NCBI RefSeq assembly: GCF_033568475.1
Contig: NC_133123.1
Coordinates: 136,732,242 to 136,796,241, forward strand
Length of the DNA stretch: 64,000 bases
Direction of reading: 5' to 3'
Source: Henckelia pumila
Taxonomy: Eukaryota; Streptophyta; Magnoliopsida; Lamiales; Gesneriaceae
Shown here one piece after another: positions 53,481 to 63,210 of the stretch (its first letter is position 1; the number at the start of each line of letters is the position of its first letter). The notes beneath the pieces were generated by a model, which was given only the letters and a program-made list of their open reading frames with translations, was not told where the DNA came from and did not search any database. A program made the position numbers and the translations under genes.

Positions 53481-54606
53481 AAAGGTTGCTGCAAATCTGT
53501 ATGTATTGTTGGGGGAAACACACAAAGAGGCGGAACTAGCTGTTGCATCAATTGGTTCGGGAGAAGAATCAACAGTGTTGTGGCATAGAAAGCTCGGGCA
53601 TATGTCAGAACGAGAAATGAAGATTCTCTCAGAACGAAAGCTGTTGTTGGGGCTTACAAAAGTGACTCTACCCTTTTGTGAGCATTGTGTTACCAGTAAA
53701 CAAAACAGATTAAAGTTTGGCACATCTACTACCAAAAGCAAAGGCATATTGGAGCTGATTCATTCTGATGTTTGGCAAGCACCTGTGGTATCCCTAGGAG
53801 GAGCGAGATACTTTGTCTCGTTTATTGATGATTTCTCTAGGAGATGTTGGGTGTATCCAATCAAGAAGAAGTCAGATGTTTTCAAAGTTTTCGAAGTTTT
53901 CAAAGCGCGGGTTGAACTTGATTTTGATAAGAAAATCAAGTGTTTGAGGACTGACAATGGAGGAGAATATATCAATGATGAGTTTGATGCATTTTGTCAG
54001 CACGAGGGCATCAAAAGACAGTTCACAACGGCTTACATGCCTCAGCAGAATGGAGTGGCGGAGCGGATGAACAGAACTTTGTTGGACAGAACAAGGGCCA
54101 TGTTGAGTACTGCGGGTCTACCAAAGTCATTTTGGGCAGAAGCAGTCAAAACCGCTTCTTACATCATCAATCGTTCTCCTTCAGTGGCGATTGATTTGAA
54201 GACTCCGATGGAGGTATGGACTGGCAAGCCAATTGATTATTCTCGGCTACATACATTTGGAAGTTCGGTGTACGTTTTGTACAATGAGCAAGAAAGATCA
54301 AAGTTGGATTCCAAATCCAGAAAGTGTATCTTCTTGGGTTATGCTAATGGAGTAAAGGGGTTTCGCTTGTGGGATCCCACTATCCACAAGCTTATCATTA
54401 GCAGAGATGTTATCTTCGAGGAAGATAAAGTGAAGGGAGACAAAGACACACTGAATTCAGAAACTACTATCATTCAGGTGGAAAATAATACAGACGAAGA
54501 TCAAATTTCTTGTGAAGCAGTACCAGAGCACGAGGAACAAGAACCAGTTGAGTCAGAGGTTTCCAAAGTGAGGCAGTCAATTCGAGAGAGAAGACCACCA
54601 GGTTGA
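53470..54606 (+). pseudogene. Copia integrase
   Basis: GAG-pre-integrase segment (LWHRKLGHMSEREMKILSER with CEHCVTSK forming HHCC), DDE core (IHSDVW, RTDNGGEY, and Glu in QQNGVAERMNR) and the C-terminal region ending RQSIRERRPPG. An in-frame opal codon stands at 54604-54606, after which RT-encoding sequence continues in the same frame. Confidence 0.88.
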
Positions 54607-55420
54607 CTTTTAGATTATGTCACTGAAAGCAACATTGCATATTGTCTATTAACAGAGGATGATGAGCCATCGAGTTTCCATGAGGCTACTCAAAGCTCGG
54701 ATGTATTCCTGTGGATGACAGCGATGCAGGAAGAATTGGAAGCATTGAACAGGAATAAAACTTGGGATCTTGTTACACTACCACGAGGAAGAAAAGCTAT
54801 CGGTAACAGATGGGTCTACAAGATCAAGCGTGATGGAAATAACCAAGTGGAGCGGTATCATGCAAGATTGATTGTCAAAGGGTACGCTCAGAAAGAAGGA
54901 ATTGACTTCAATGAGATATTTTCTCCTGTGGTTCGAATTTCAACAGTCAGAGTAGTATTGACATTGTGTGCGGTGTTTGACCTACATCTGGAATAGCTAG
55001 ATGTGAAAACAACATTTCTTCATGGCGATCTTGAAGAAGAAATCTATATGCTCCAGCCAGAAGGTTTTGCAGAAAAAGACAAAGAGAACTTGGTTTGCAG
55101 GTTGAATAAATCTTTGTACGGTCTCAAACAGGCGCCGAGGTGTTGGTACAAGAGATTTGATTCCTATATCATGAGCCTTGGGTACAACAGACTCAGTACA
55201 GACCCTTTTACGTATTTCAAGAGGTCTGGTGATGATGATTATATCATTTTGCTGTTGTACGTGGACGACATGTTGGTAGCAGTCCCCAACAAAGATCGGG
55301 TCCAAGAATTGACGGCACAGTTGGCTAGGGAATTTGATATGAAGGACTTGAGACCAGCAAACAAGATTCTAGGGATGCAAGTTCACCGAGATAGAAGCAA
55401 TAGGAAGATTTGGCTTTTCC
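54607..55420 (+). pseudogene. Copia reverse transcriptase, truncated
   Basis: Contains RGRKAIGNRWVYKIKRDG, LIVKGYAQKEGIDFNEIFSP, LNKSLYGLKQAPRCWYKRF and the catalytic YVDDM. An amber codon at 54994-54996 precedes LDVKTTFLHGDLEEEIYML in the same frame. The ORF is cut at 55420, where unrelated LTR sequence starts. RNase H is missing. Confidence 0.88.
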
Positions 55421-56548
55421 TGTAGTAGCCCGTGCCCTAATTGAGTAATTAAAGGATTAATGCTAATTAATTGAATTAGGTATCGGACGGATCGGAAGCT
55501 CCGAAGGCACGATCGAAAGCTCCGAACAGGATCGGAAGCTCCGATGAGCGATCGGAGGCACCGATGTTATTACGTCAGGCATGACGTGTGGTTGGATCGG
55601 AAGCTCCGATCAGGACCGGAAGCTCCAATCACCCCTATCCGGAGTCATCAAGTGATATTTTGACGCGTGGCAGATCAGGATCTTCGGAAGCTCCGATGAC
55701 AGGATCGGACATTCCGATCGAGGTTCGGACGTTCCGATCAAGGATCGGAAGTTCCGATCGTTGTCTATAAATAGAAGGCCGAGACTTCACTTTCATTTGC
55801 CAATTTCGAGTTCTCCTTTCTTTTCTAGTCCTTTTGGAGTTGTTCTAGTCTTCTTAGGCTTGGTCCGGAGGTCGGAGAGGCATTCGGTAGTCGTAGCGGA
55901 GTCGTGCCCAAGTTCTGGAGGCATCGACATCAAAGGGCTAACGACGGACGAAGGTATAGCTTTTGCTCCCTATAAATATTAGGAGTATGCAATAGCTTAG
56001 TTAAGGCTTTTAGAGCACTTTAATGATAGTAGTATCATTTGGCAGTGTAGAGCAGACTATAGGCGTGGACCTAGAGTTGGTAGAGCTTTCACTGTTTTGA
56101 GATACGAAAGTACTGTTCGAGATATCCTGACTGAGTACGCATGTATTATATGACTGCATGATTTATATGCCATGATATTATGCTGCATTCATTTGCATCT
56201 TGCTGTATCTCCTTCGAGATGTCTGTAGTAGGGTTGTACCCTATCCTGTTAGTGGATGGACTTCCATCGATTTGGGTCCGGCGTATCCACGGTTATCTCG
56301 GTATGGGAGCCACCTCCTGAAGCGACGGCACAGCGTGCTACATACCAGGGCCCGGTCTGTCTCTGTTATCTGATCCTTGACCTCGAGTCTATAGGGAGTT
56401 CACTTTGCATGCATGTATACTCATACTCTCGCACTGAGCGTTTTATGCTCACGTCTCGTACTCTGTATTTTCTGGACACCCTATTCCATGGGGCAGGTTT
56501 GCGATTGGACGAGGAGGGTGGATCCAGGAGGGGCTAGTCAGTGGTTGG
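55421..56548 (+). mobile_element. Partial LTR of another gypsy-type element
   Basis: It begins TGTAGTAGCCCG exactly where copia RT stops and is cut at 56549 by the Athila LTR. A U3-like part holds many copies of a near-palindromic unit (GATCGGAAGCTCCGATC and variants, 55490-55760). Then comes a TATA box (ctataaatag, 55765-55774) and a GC-balanced stretch resembling the 3' part of long Tekay-type LTRs (catggggcaggtttgcgat, about 56488). No coding region; the rest is probably beyond the Athila insertion. Confidence 0.65.
55490..55760. repeat. GATCGGAAGCTCCGATC repeat cluster
   Basis: About nine imperfect copies of a 15-17-bp near-palindrome with irregular 5-40-bp spacing, in the U3-like region just upstream of the LTR TATA box. 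They resemble enhancer or transcription-factor arrays. Irregular spacing and the LTR context exclude a CRISPR array. Confidence 0.85.
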
Positions 56549-56789
56549 TGCTACAACTTAAATTGTAATTCACCCAAGTGTAGGTTGTCTGCAAGTAATA
56601 TACTCGTGAGTACGAGATCGATCCACGGAGAGGATGTTGTAAGTTTAATTTTAGCAATAATATATTATAGATGAAAATATTATTATAAAACTTCAAATAC
56701 ACAAATTATGAAATTGTCAAGGTTTCAAAGGTTCATTGTTGGTTTAATTAAGATTGCTAAATAAAAATAAATAAAAGAAACTAAAATAA

Positions 56790-57038
56790 AAATAAACATA
56801 AAAGAACAATGAAATATTTAAACAAGTATATCATATAATATAGTTCCCACTATATTAATATCCACCGATATTTAATACATGGTACCCATAATATATATAT
56901 AAATGAATAAATATAAACATAAAAAGAACAATTAAATATTTAAACAAGTATATCATATAATATAGTTTCCACTATATTAATATCCACCGATATTTAATAC
57001 ATGGTACCCATAATATATATATAAATGCATAAATATAA
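56790..57038. repeat. 122-bp tandem duplication in Athila LTR
   Basis: Two copies containing atatttaaacaagtatatca and ccgatatttaatacatggta, offset 122 bp (for example gaaca at 56804 and 56926), with very few differences. Confidence 0.85.
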
Positions 57039-57042
57039 ATTG

Positions 57043-57350
57043 ACATAAAAGTAAATGTTAGATCAAATCACAATATTTTATTTAGAACAACCGGCAGAGC
57101 CACGCTATCGTCTAAATAAAATATATGACTTTATGTTAGATGCGATAAAGTAAATGTTAGTTGCGGAAAAGTAAAAGTTAGATGCGAGAAAGTAAATGTT
57201 AGTTGCGGAAAAGTAAATGTTAGTTGCGATAAAGTAAAAGTTAGATGCGATAAAGTAAATGTTAGTTCAAATCACAATATATTATTTAGAACAACCGACA
57301 GTGTCACGCTATCGTCTAAATAATATATATGACTTTATTATAAATAATAA
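57043..57350. repeat. Minisatellite and ~210-bp repeat in Athila LTR
   Basis: A 19-20-bp unit (gcgataaagtaaatgttag and variants) repeats about seven times at 57140-57260. It is flanked by two copies of a ~90-bp block (tcaaatcacaatat.ttattt, then cacgctatcgtctaaataa) starting near 57061 and 57267. Confidence 0.8.
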
Positions 57351-58337
57351 TATATTTATAGTATATAATTATTGTAGTAATTATTGTATCATATTTGACA
57401 ACAAATCAAGGTAACCACATTCAAGGTACCAAGCATTTGATGTAAATAGATAACAACAAATCATCCAAAATTATACCTACAAATAAAGATCAATTAGTAA
57501 AAATAAAAATAGAAAAGAAAAGAATATACAAAATATAGACAATCTTACTTGACCAACAATGAAACCTTTTCACCTTGACATAAAAAGATTTAGCTTTCCA
57601 TGAACATGAAACTCAAGAATAAAGATAAAAGAAATTTCATACTTGAACTTGAGAAACTTGCACACTCAAACTTTTATTCTCACACACACAATATTTATTT
57701 TACAAATGAAGAATTCTCTACACTCTTGCACACTACAAAGCTTATACAACACATCTATTTATAGGCCAAATGAGAGGAAGAGTCCAAGGCTCATTAAATG
57801 TGAAATAGTAAAGTTGGTGGGTGCTTGTCTCCTTGAATGTCAATACCATGACCCAACTTTAATTGGCATGTTTGATGCCTTAGACCACCGATTCAGCCTT
57901 TCTTTTCAACATAGAACACGTAGGATATTTTTTGTAGATGTGTTTGGACAACTCATTCACCCCTTTTGGATAAAATATGAAATACTTATGATATTTTTAC
58001 TCCAAGCTGGTCATAGTAAAAGTAAATCTATCTCCATTTTGATGTTTTATTATTTTGATCATCTTAATGAAGTTTTTGGAATTTCTTGTCTTCTACAAAG
58101 TTGAAGATGCCTCTTTTGTGATTCTACAGGTTTTGAGATTACTCCATTATGACCACTGTAGCTTGAGTAATTTTATTTTTACCAAACCTGCGCAAACCGT
58201 AAAATACAACATTTTAGTAAAACATTTAAATATAAACACATAACACTAAAATAATACAACTTCATAATTTTAATTAAACTTAAATTTTAAAACACACTTT
58301 TTAACATATAAATAATTACAAATTTTAAGTTTCATCA

Positions 58338-58349
58338 CACCCCCAAACC
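58338..58349 (-). promoter_or_regulatory. Athila polypurine tract
   Basis: The minus strand reads GGTTTGGGGGTG immediately before the LTR start TGATGAAA; it primes plus-strand DNA synthesis. A second similar purine run (GTTTGGGGGAGGG, complement near 59650-59665) lies upstream. Confidence 0.65.
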
Positions 58350-59790
58350 GGCTAATTACTAGTCCCTTAGTAATAAAATATCATAAAATATCATAAAATC
58401 ACAAGTTAGATTTTTATTCCTTAATATATATATTCAAATTTGCAAACTTTAAAATTTTAAAAACACACTTGTGAGGAGATCATATGTTTATTTATAAATC
58501 TCATTATCAACCAATATATTAATATGTAATTGGATGGGCTATACATATATATTTCACACAATATCAAAATAGTAAATATATATAATTTTTTTTTTTTTTT
58601 TTTTTACATAAATATTTTCTAAAAACTTTGAGAATAATATAATTAAAAGGATAATAGAAATCATTTTCATAACATGTATATCATCAGGAATATTAATGTA
58701 AAAGTCTCAACTCCATATTCTCTCGGGTTAAAGTATTTCATATATAGCTGTTTTTCACTCGTGGAGTTGGAAGAAAATTATACACTCTTTGAAAATGGCT
58801 AGTAAAGCAGACAATCAAATAACCTAATATTGAAAATAAGATAGGATGATTTACAAAGAATAAACCCATTTTGTTTTTGTTTTTTTGTTTTTTTGTTCTT
58901 TTGTTTTTTTTTGTTTTTGCTTGGCTGCAAAATTGTTTTTACATAATCAAATACCTCCAATAAACTTTGAAAATGTAACATTTTTTTTTCAAAGTTTATT
59001 TATTTTTTTATTTTTTATGAGGTAAATCTATTACATTAATAATTATAGTAGAGATATTAATACTCTACATCTTTACAATCAAACTTCAAACAACTTTGCA
59101 GCCAATTTTCATTTTTTTTTCTTTTTTTTTTTTCAAAATGGGTTTAATCTAGTAATCAACCATTTCTTAATAATCAATAAAAGCTTATAAGTTGTTTTCT
59201 CAATTCTTACCCCTCACTCACAAAATTTATGTGAGTAACTATTGCACTTTTACAAATTAATTCCCTCAATTATACATGTTATTATTTATTCAAGCAATAT
59301 CACTTTAATTATATACTCATAAAAGTTTTAAAAAATATGTATTTGAAAACACACAATTATATATTATTTATAACTTATATCCCATCAATTATATATTTTC
59401 TATTAAATTGATAAAAAGAAGAATAAATAAACATCTATACAAAAAGACTTCATTTTCTTAGTAGTTTGCAATTTAAATATATACGGAATATTAAAATCTA
59501 ATCTATTGTGATAAGATGATAAATAAAAACTAATGCGTGTCAGGAGTTTTTGACTCCTTACTCTGCCATTGAAAAAGAAAAATAAATATTATTATAGAAA
59601 TATATTTTTTTAAAAAAATTTTAAATTTTTTTTTTTTTTTTTTTAGAGATAAACCCTCCCCCAAACCTGAATATGACATTGTTTTTAATTTTTTTTTTTT
59701 AAGAAAAATAAAGAGTACATGATGAAAGAGATATCACCTGGAATTATTGAAGATGAGGAACAAACACAAACCATTTCATGACATGTTGAA
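58350..59790 (-). other. Non-coding region between LOG-like ORF and PPT
   Basis: AT-rich with several long poly(T) runs on the plus strand (near 58590, 59110 and 59640) and a PPT-like purine run. No ORF of note. Confidence 0.5.
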
Positions 59791-60429
59791 TCAATGATCC
59801 AGTTTTCTTTTCTTACTGGTTGGTTGAGACCAATTGATCTTTGTTATAGCTGAATCAGGTTGATGAACAAAAGCTTGGAGATCATCAATTAATTGGTCTT
59901 CATTCGAAGCAGAGATGAGCATCCTTCGTGAATTTTCTGAAATAAAATTTTGTTCCACGGCTACATCGAGAAAAGTCAACAAACCATCATAATAGTTATT
60001 GATATTCAACAAGCCAACAGGTTTATTATGGATATTAAGTTGTGCCCAAGAAACAACATGAAAAATTTCTTCTAAAGTACCAAAACCAACAGGTAAGGCA
60101 ATAAAAGCATCAGAATTTTCTATCATTTTAGTTATTCTCTCGTACATTGATGAAACTTTCAACTCTTCCCCAACCGTAACACCTGTAATATTTCCTTCAG
60201 CTAAAGCTGTAGGAATAATACCCAAAACCTGACTACCTCCAAGATGAGCTGCTGTTGAAATAGATCCCATTAACCCAATATTGCCTCCTCCGTAAACCAA
60301 GTGAATTTTTCTCTCTGCTAAATTTTTTCCAAGATTAATTGCTGCATCAACAAATATTTCATTCTTTCCAGTATTAGAACCACAAAAGACACAAATATTT
60401 TTCAATTTTTGTGAAGAAGATCCTGTCAT
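59791..60429 (-). CDS. LONELY GUY-like phosphoribohydrolase in an Athila element
   Basis: Uninterrupted 212-codon ORF, the usual LOG length. LOG enzymes hydrolyse cytokinin riboside 5'-monophosphates to free active cytokinin plus ribose 5-phosphate. Seen: a Rossmann-like start VCVFCGS-type (NICVFCGSNTGK, ~11-22), LVYGGGNIGLMG (44-55), IIPTAL, MYERI with the conserved Arg (~98), LPVGFGTLEE (112-121) and WAQLNIHNKPVGLLN (128-142). The signature PGGxGTxxE is altered: the first Gly is Val, and the Lys normally after the Arg is Ile; the catalytic-type Glu is present. The C-terminus SKKRKLDH resembles a monopartite nuclear-localisation signal. Plant LOG genes have several introns, so an intronless copy suggests capture through RNA. 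It lies between INT and the 3' LTR on the element's strand. The open frame argues for recent capture or selection; activity is uncertain. Confidence 0.88.
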   Translation of the reverse strand: MTGSSSQKLKNICVFCGSNTGKNEIFVDAAINLGKNLAERKIHLVYGGGNIGLMGSISTAAHLGGSQVLGIIPTALAEGNITGVTVGEELKVSSMYERITKMIENSDAFIALPVGFGTLEEIFHVVSWAQLNIHNKPVGLLNINNYYDGLLTFLDVAVEQNFISENSRRMLISASNEDQLIDDLQAFVHQPDSAITKINWSQPTSKKRKLDH

Positions 60430-60619
60430 GTTTTTTTCTTTTCTTTTAAAAAATATAGAGAGAGTTGAGTGATTTTATAAGGAAAACAAGGAATAAGACA
60501 GAAATAGGAATACAGATGTGAACAAAATGATGAAAATAGTAAAAAAAAATAATATATAATAATAACATGCATGCGTATAAACAGTGATGTGATTGTGGCT
60601 CACAGTGTTCCTTCAATAT
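60430..60619 (-). promoter_or_regulatory. Spacer with TATA-like box upstream of LOG-like ORF
   Basis: On the minus strand, TATAAAA (complement of 60473-60479) lies 44 bp upstream of the LOG ATG and is followed by tcactcaactctctc and an A-rich leader. This could be a separate promoter or merely AT-rich leader. No ribosome re-initiation signal is evident. Confidence 0.3.
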
Positions 60620-61171
60620 TTATGAGTCGAGGGTTGGCTTACCATCCAATTTTCTTATAAATTGGCAAATAGGGTCTTTTTTAGTCAGATTCCCAAGACC
60701 ATCACCATGACGCTGCGCTTGGAATAGTTTCCATAAACGGAGAAGTTGACCTTGTACATCTCCACTAGAATGCGTCTCAAGAGTCAATGAGATATCATCC
60801 AATGACTCTTTACTCAGCCCATTCTTAATGAAATCAATTTTATCTTCTCTATTTGTGGAAACATATCCCAAAGATCTGCATTGTCTATTACAAGTCCATC
60901 TGGCACAATTATGACAAACATCTAACCTTTTAGCCCTTCTTTTCTTCGCATAGGTACTTTTTCCTAGTCCAGACATATTTCGAACAAGTAAGAATTTTGG
61001 AACTTCACCACCTAATCGAACCTTGGCTTCAATTATAAGACGAATATCCTCCGGGATTCCTTTTTGCATAAGCATTCTCAATCTTTCACATCTGCCTTCA
61101 TAAATCATTCTCAGAACTTTTTTAGAAACAGATGGAAAATATTTACCAAGTTTTTTGATAGCTTCATCCAT
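60620..61171 (-). CDS. Virus-like Cys-rich nucleic-acid-binding protein ORF in Athila
   Basis: Uninterrupted 183-codon ORF. The central region has a basic run KSTYAKKRRAKRL (71-83) followed directly by a Cys cluster (C86, C89, C94, C98; CHNCARWTCNRQC) and then DFIKNG. This order, basic GxSxYAxxRRA followed by CxxC...C...C, is that of the small Cys-rich nucleic-acid-binding proteins of carlaviruses and relatives (Betaflexiviridae; Carla_C4 type), known as RNA-binding/silencing-suppressing or transcription-modulating factors. The N-terminal 60 residues (GIPEDIRLIIEAKVRLGG) also resemble their helical lead-in; the C-terminal 60 residues are unassigned. Identification is by pattern from memory; alternatives are a divergent element-specific zinc-finger protein. 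Any suppressor function is inference. Confidence 0.55.
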   Translation of the reverse strand: MDEAIKKLGKYFPSVSKKVLRMIYEGRCERLRMLMQKGIPEDIRLIIEAKVRLGGEVPKFLLVRNMSGLGKSTYAKKRRAKRLDVCHNCARWTCNRQCRSLGYVSTNREDKIDFIKNGLSKESLDDISLTLETHSSGDVQGQLLRLWKLFQAQRHGDGLGNLTKKDPICQFIRKLDGKPTLDS

Positions 61172-61317
61172 AATATATATTTATATATATATATATTCAA
61201 TTATTTTGGGAAATTGAAATAAAACCGACTGAAAGTAGTCACGGAGTACCGTTATCCGCCACTTAACCGGGAAGTGAACTCAATTCTGCAAAAATAAAAT
61301 AAAAATATAAGTAACAA
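61172..61317 (-). other. Spacer between INT and Cys-rich ORF with candidate splice acceptor
   Basis: After the INT stop the minus strand has a pyrimidine-rich tract ending tttttgcag (acceptor AG at 61286-61287), about 115 bp upstream of the Cys-rich ORF ATG. Env-like ORFs of retroelements at this position can be expressed from a spliced RNA, so this may be the acceptor of a subgenomic mRNA. The donor would be outside the window. Confidence 0.35.
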
Positions 61318-63210
61318 TTAAGTTGGATCATATAAAGGCATAAACTCTTCATTAAGAACTTCATTTTCTATAAACGGTTTAAGTCTTTGCCCATTAACTT
61401 TAAATACATTATTATTTTTAGGATTTTCAACATCAACAGCACCATGAGGATAGAAAAATTTAACAATAAATGGTCCAGACCATCGCGATCTAAGTTTTCC
61501 TGGAAACAAATGCAAGCGATAATTATAAAGTAAAACTTTTTGTCCGATTTCAAAAGATTTTCTCATAATATTTTTATCATGAAATGCTTTTGTTTTATCT
61601 TTATAAATCTTTGCATTTTCATATGCATCATTTCTTAATTCTTCTAGTTCATTTAATTGCAATTTTCTTGATTTAGATGCATCATCTAAATTAGTATTAA
61701 ACGCTTTAATTGCCCAATAAGCTTTATGTTCAATTTCAACAGGTAAATGACAATGCTTTCCAAAAACTAATCTATATGGTGACATCCCCAATGATGTTTT
61801 AAATGCAGTTCTATATGCCCATAATGCATCACTTAATCTTAAAGACCAATCTTTTCGATTTGGATTGACTGTTTTTTCCAAAATTTGTTTTATTTTTTTA
61901 TTTGCAAGTTCAACCTGACCATTCGTTTGAGGGTGATATGGAGTAGAAACTTTATGTGTAATACCATATTTTCTTAACAACGAAGAAAATGATTTATTTA
62001 TAAAATGACTTCCCCCATCACTTATTATAGCTCTAGGTATTCCAAATCGACTAAAAATATTTTCTTTCAAAAATTTTATCACAACTTTATGATCATTAGT
62101 TCTACATGCAATTGCTTCAATCCATTTTGAAACATAATCGACAGCTACTAAAATATAAGTGAATCCAAAAGATAATGGAAATGGACCCATAAAATCTATT
62201 CCCCAACTGTCAAATATTTCAATAATCATGATTGGATTTAAAGGCATCATGTTTCGTTTTGAAATTGAACCCATTTTCTGACAATTTTCACAAGATTTGC
62301 AAAATGAATGTGTATCTTTGAATAAAGAAGGCCAATAAAATCCACATTGAAAGATTTTTGCAGCTGTTTTCTTTGACGAAAAATGACCTCCACATGCCTC
62401 AGAATGACAAAATTTAATGACACTACTTACCTCATTGTCGGGTATGCATCGTCGAAAAATTTGATCAGGACAATACTTAAACAAATAAGGATCATCCCAA
62501 TAAAATTTTTTGACCTCTTTCAAGAATTTATTTTTATCTTGTGAACTCCAATGAGAAGGCATTTTATTTGTCACAAGAAAATTTACAATATTAGCAAACC
62601 AAGGCATAGTAGTAGCATAAAATAGTTGATCATCCGGAAAATTTTCATTTATTGGTATTTCATTTTGAGATGATTTAGAAATTATTCTTGATAAATGATC
62701 GGCTACTACATTTTCTTTTCCTTTTTTATCTTTTATTACAAGATCAAATTCTTGTAACAACAAAATCCATCTTATTAATCTCGGCTTAGCATCTTGTTTA
62801 TTTGATAAATATTTTATGGCAGAATGATCAGTGTAAACAATAGTAGTAGAACCAATTAAATAGGATCGAAATTTATCTAATGCAAACACTACTGAAAGTA
62901 ATTCTTTTTCAGTTGTTGAATAATTGATTTGAGCACTATTTAAGGTTCTACTTGCATAATAGATCACATAAGGTTTACCTTCTTTTCTTTGTCCTAACAC
63001 GGCTCCTACAGCATAATCACTTGCATCACACATTAATTCAAATGGTAAAGACCAATCAGGAGGTTGTAAAATAGGTGATGTAGTTAAAAGATTAATTATT
63101 TTTTTAAAAGCAGTTTCACATTCTTGAGTCCATTCAAATTGTGCATCTTTTGTTAAAAGATTTGAAATTGGTTTCGATATTATGCTAAAAATTTTTAAAT
63201 CGTCTATAAA
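61318..63210 (-). pseudogene. Athila pol, RNase H and integrase part
   Basis: The frame is open from at least 63324 to the stop at 61318-61320, but homologous sequence begins near 63210 after the frameshift. RNase [57 protein letters not shown]. Integrase: H2C2 (HSEACGGHF ... CKSCENCQK), catalytic Asp in [10 protein letters not shown], Asp in ISDGGSHF and Glu in [10 protein letters not shown], then GPF-like [20 protein letters not shown]. No stop codons inside, so apart from the shift the copy looks young. Confidence 0.9.

Larger units (their letters stand above)
41692..55420 (+). mobile_element. Tork-type Ty1/copia retrotransposon, 3'-truncated, nested
   Basis: 5' LTR 41692-42059, PBS from about 42062, gag from 42190, then protease, integrase and reverse transcriptase in copia order (PR-INT-RT). 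It is split by a complete Tekay gypsy element at 42555-52759 and ends abruptly inside RT at 55420, where another LTR begins (tgtagtagcccg). RNase H and the 3' LTR are absent from the window and may lie beyond 64000 if both cuts are insertions. The wording of INT and RT fits the Tnt1/Tork lineage. The coding region carries at least three in-frame stop codons and at least one frameshift, so the copy is dead. Confidence 0.85.
56549..58337 (-). repeat. Athila 3' LTR
   Basis: On the minus strand it begins TGATGAAACTTAAAATTTG right after the PPT and ends ...GTTGTAGCA; the left edge at 56549 is inferred from TG and the switch to unrelated sequence. A minus-strand TATA box (CTATAAATAGATG, complement at 57752-57764) marks the U3/R region. 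A plus-strand 153-codon ORF at 57643-58104 is antisense to it and not a gene. Confidence 0.65.

Noticed and set aside
55490-55760. Regularly looking short palindromic repeats (CRISPR-like)
   Set aside because: Spacing is irregular, units vary, and the context is a plant LTR promoter region.
57643-58104. Plus-strand ORF of 153 codons
   Set aside because: It lies antisense inside the Athila 3' LTR, over its TATA region, and has no family resemblance.
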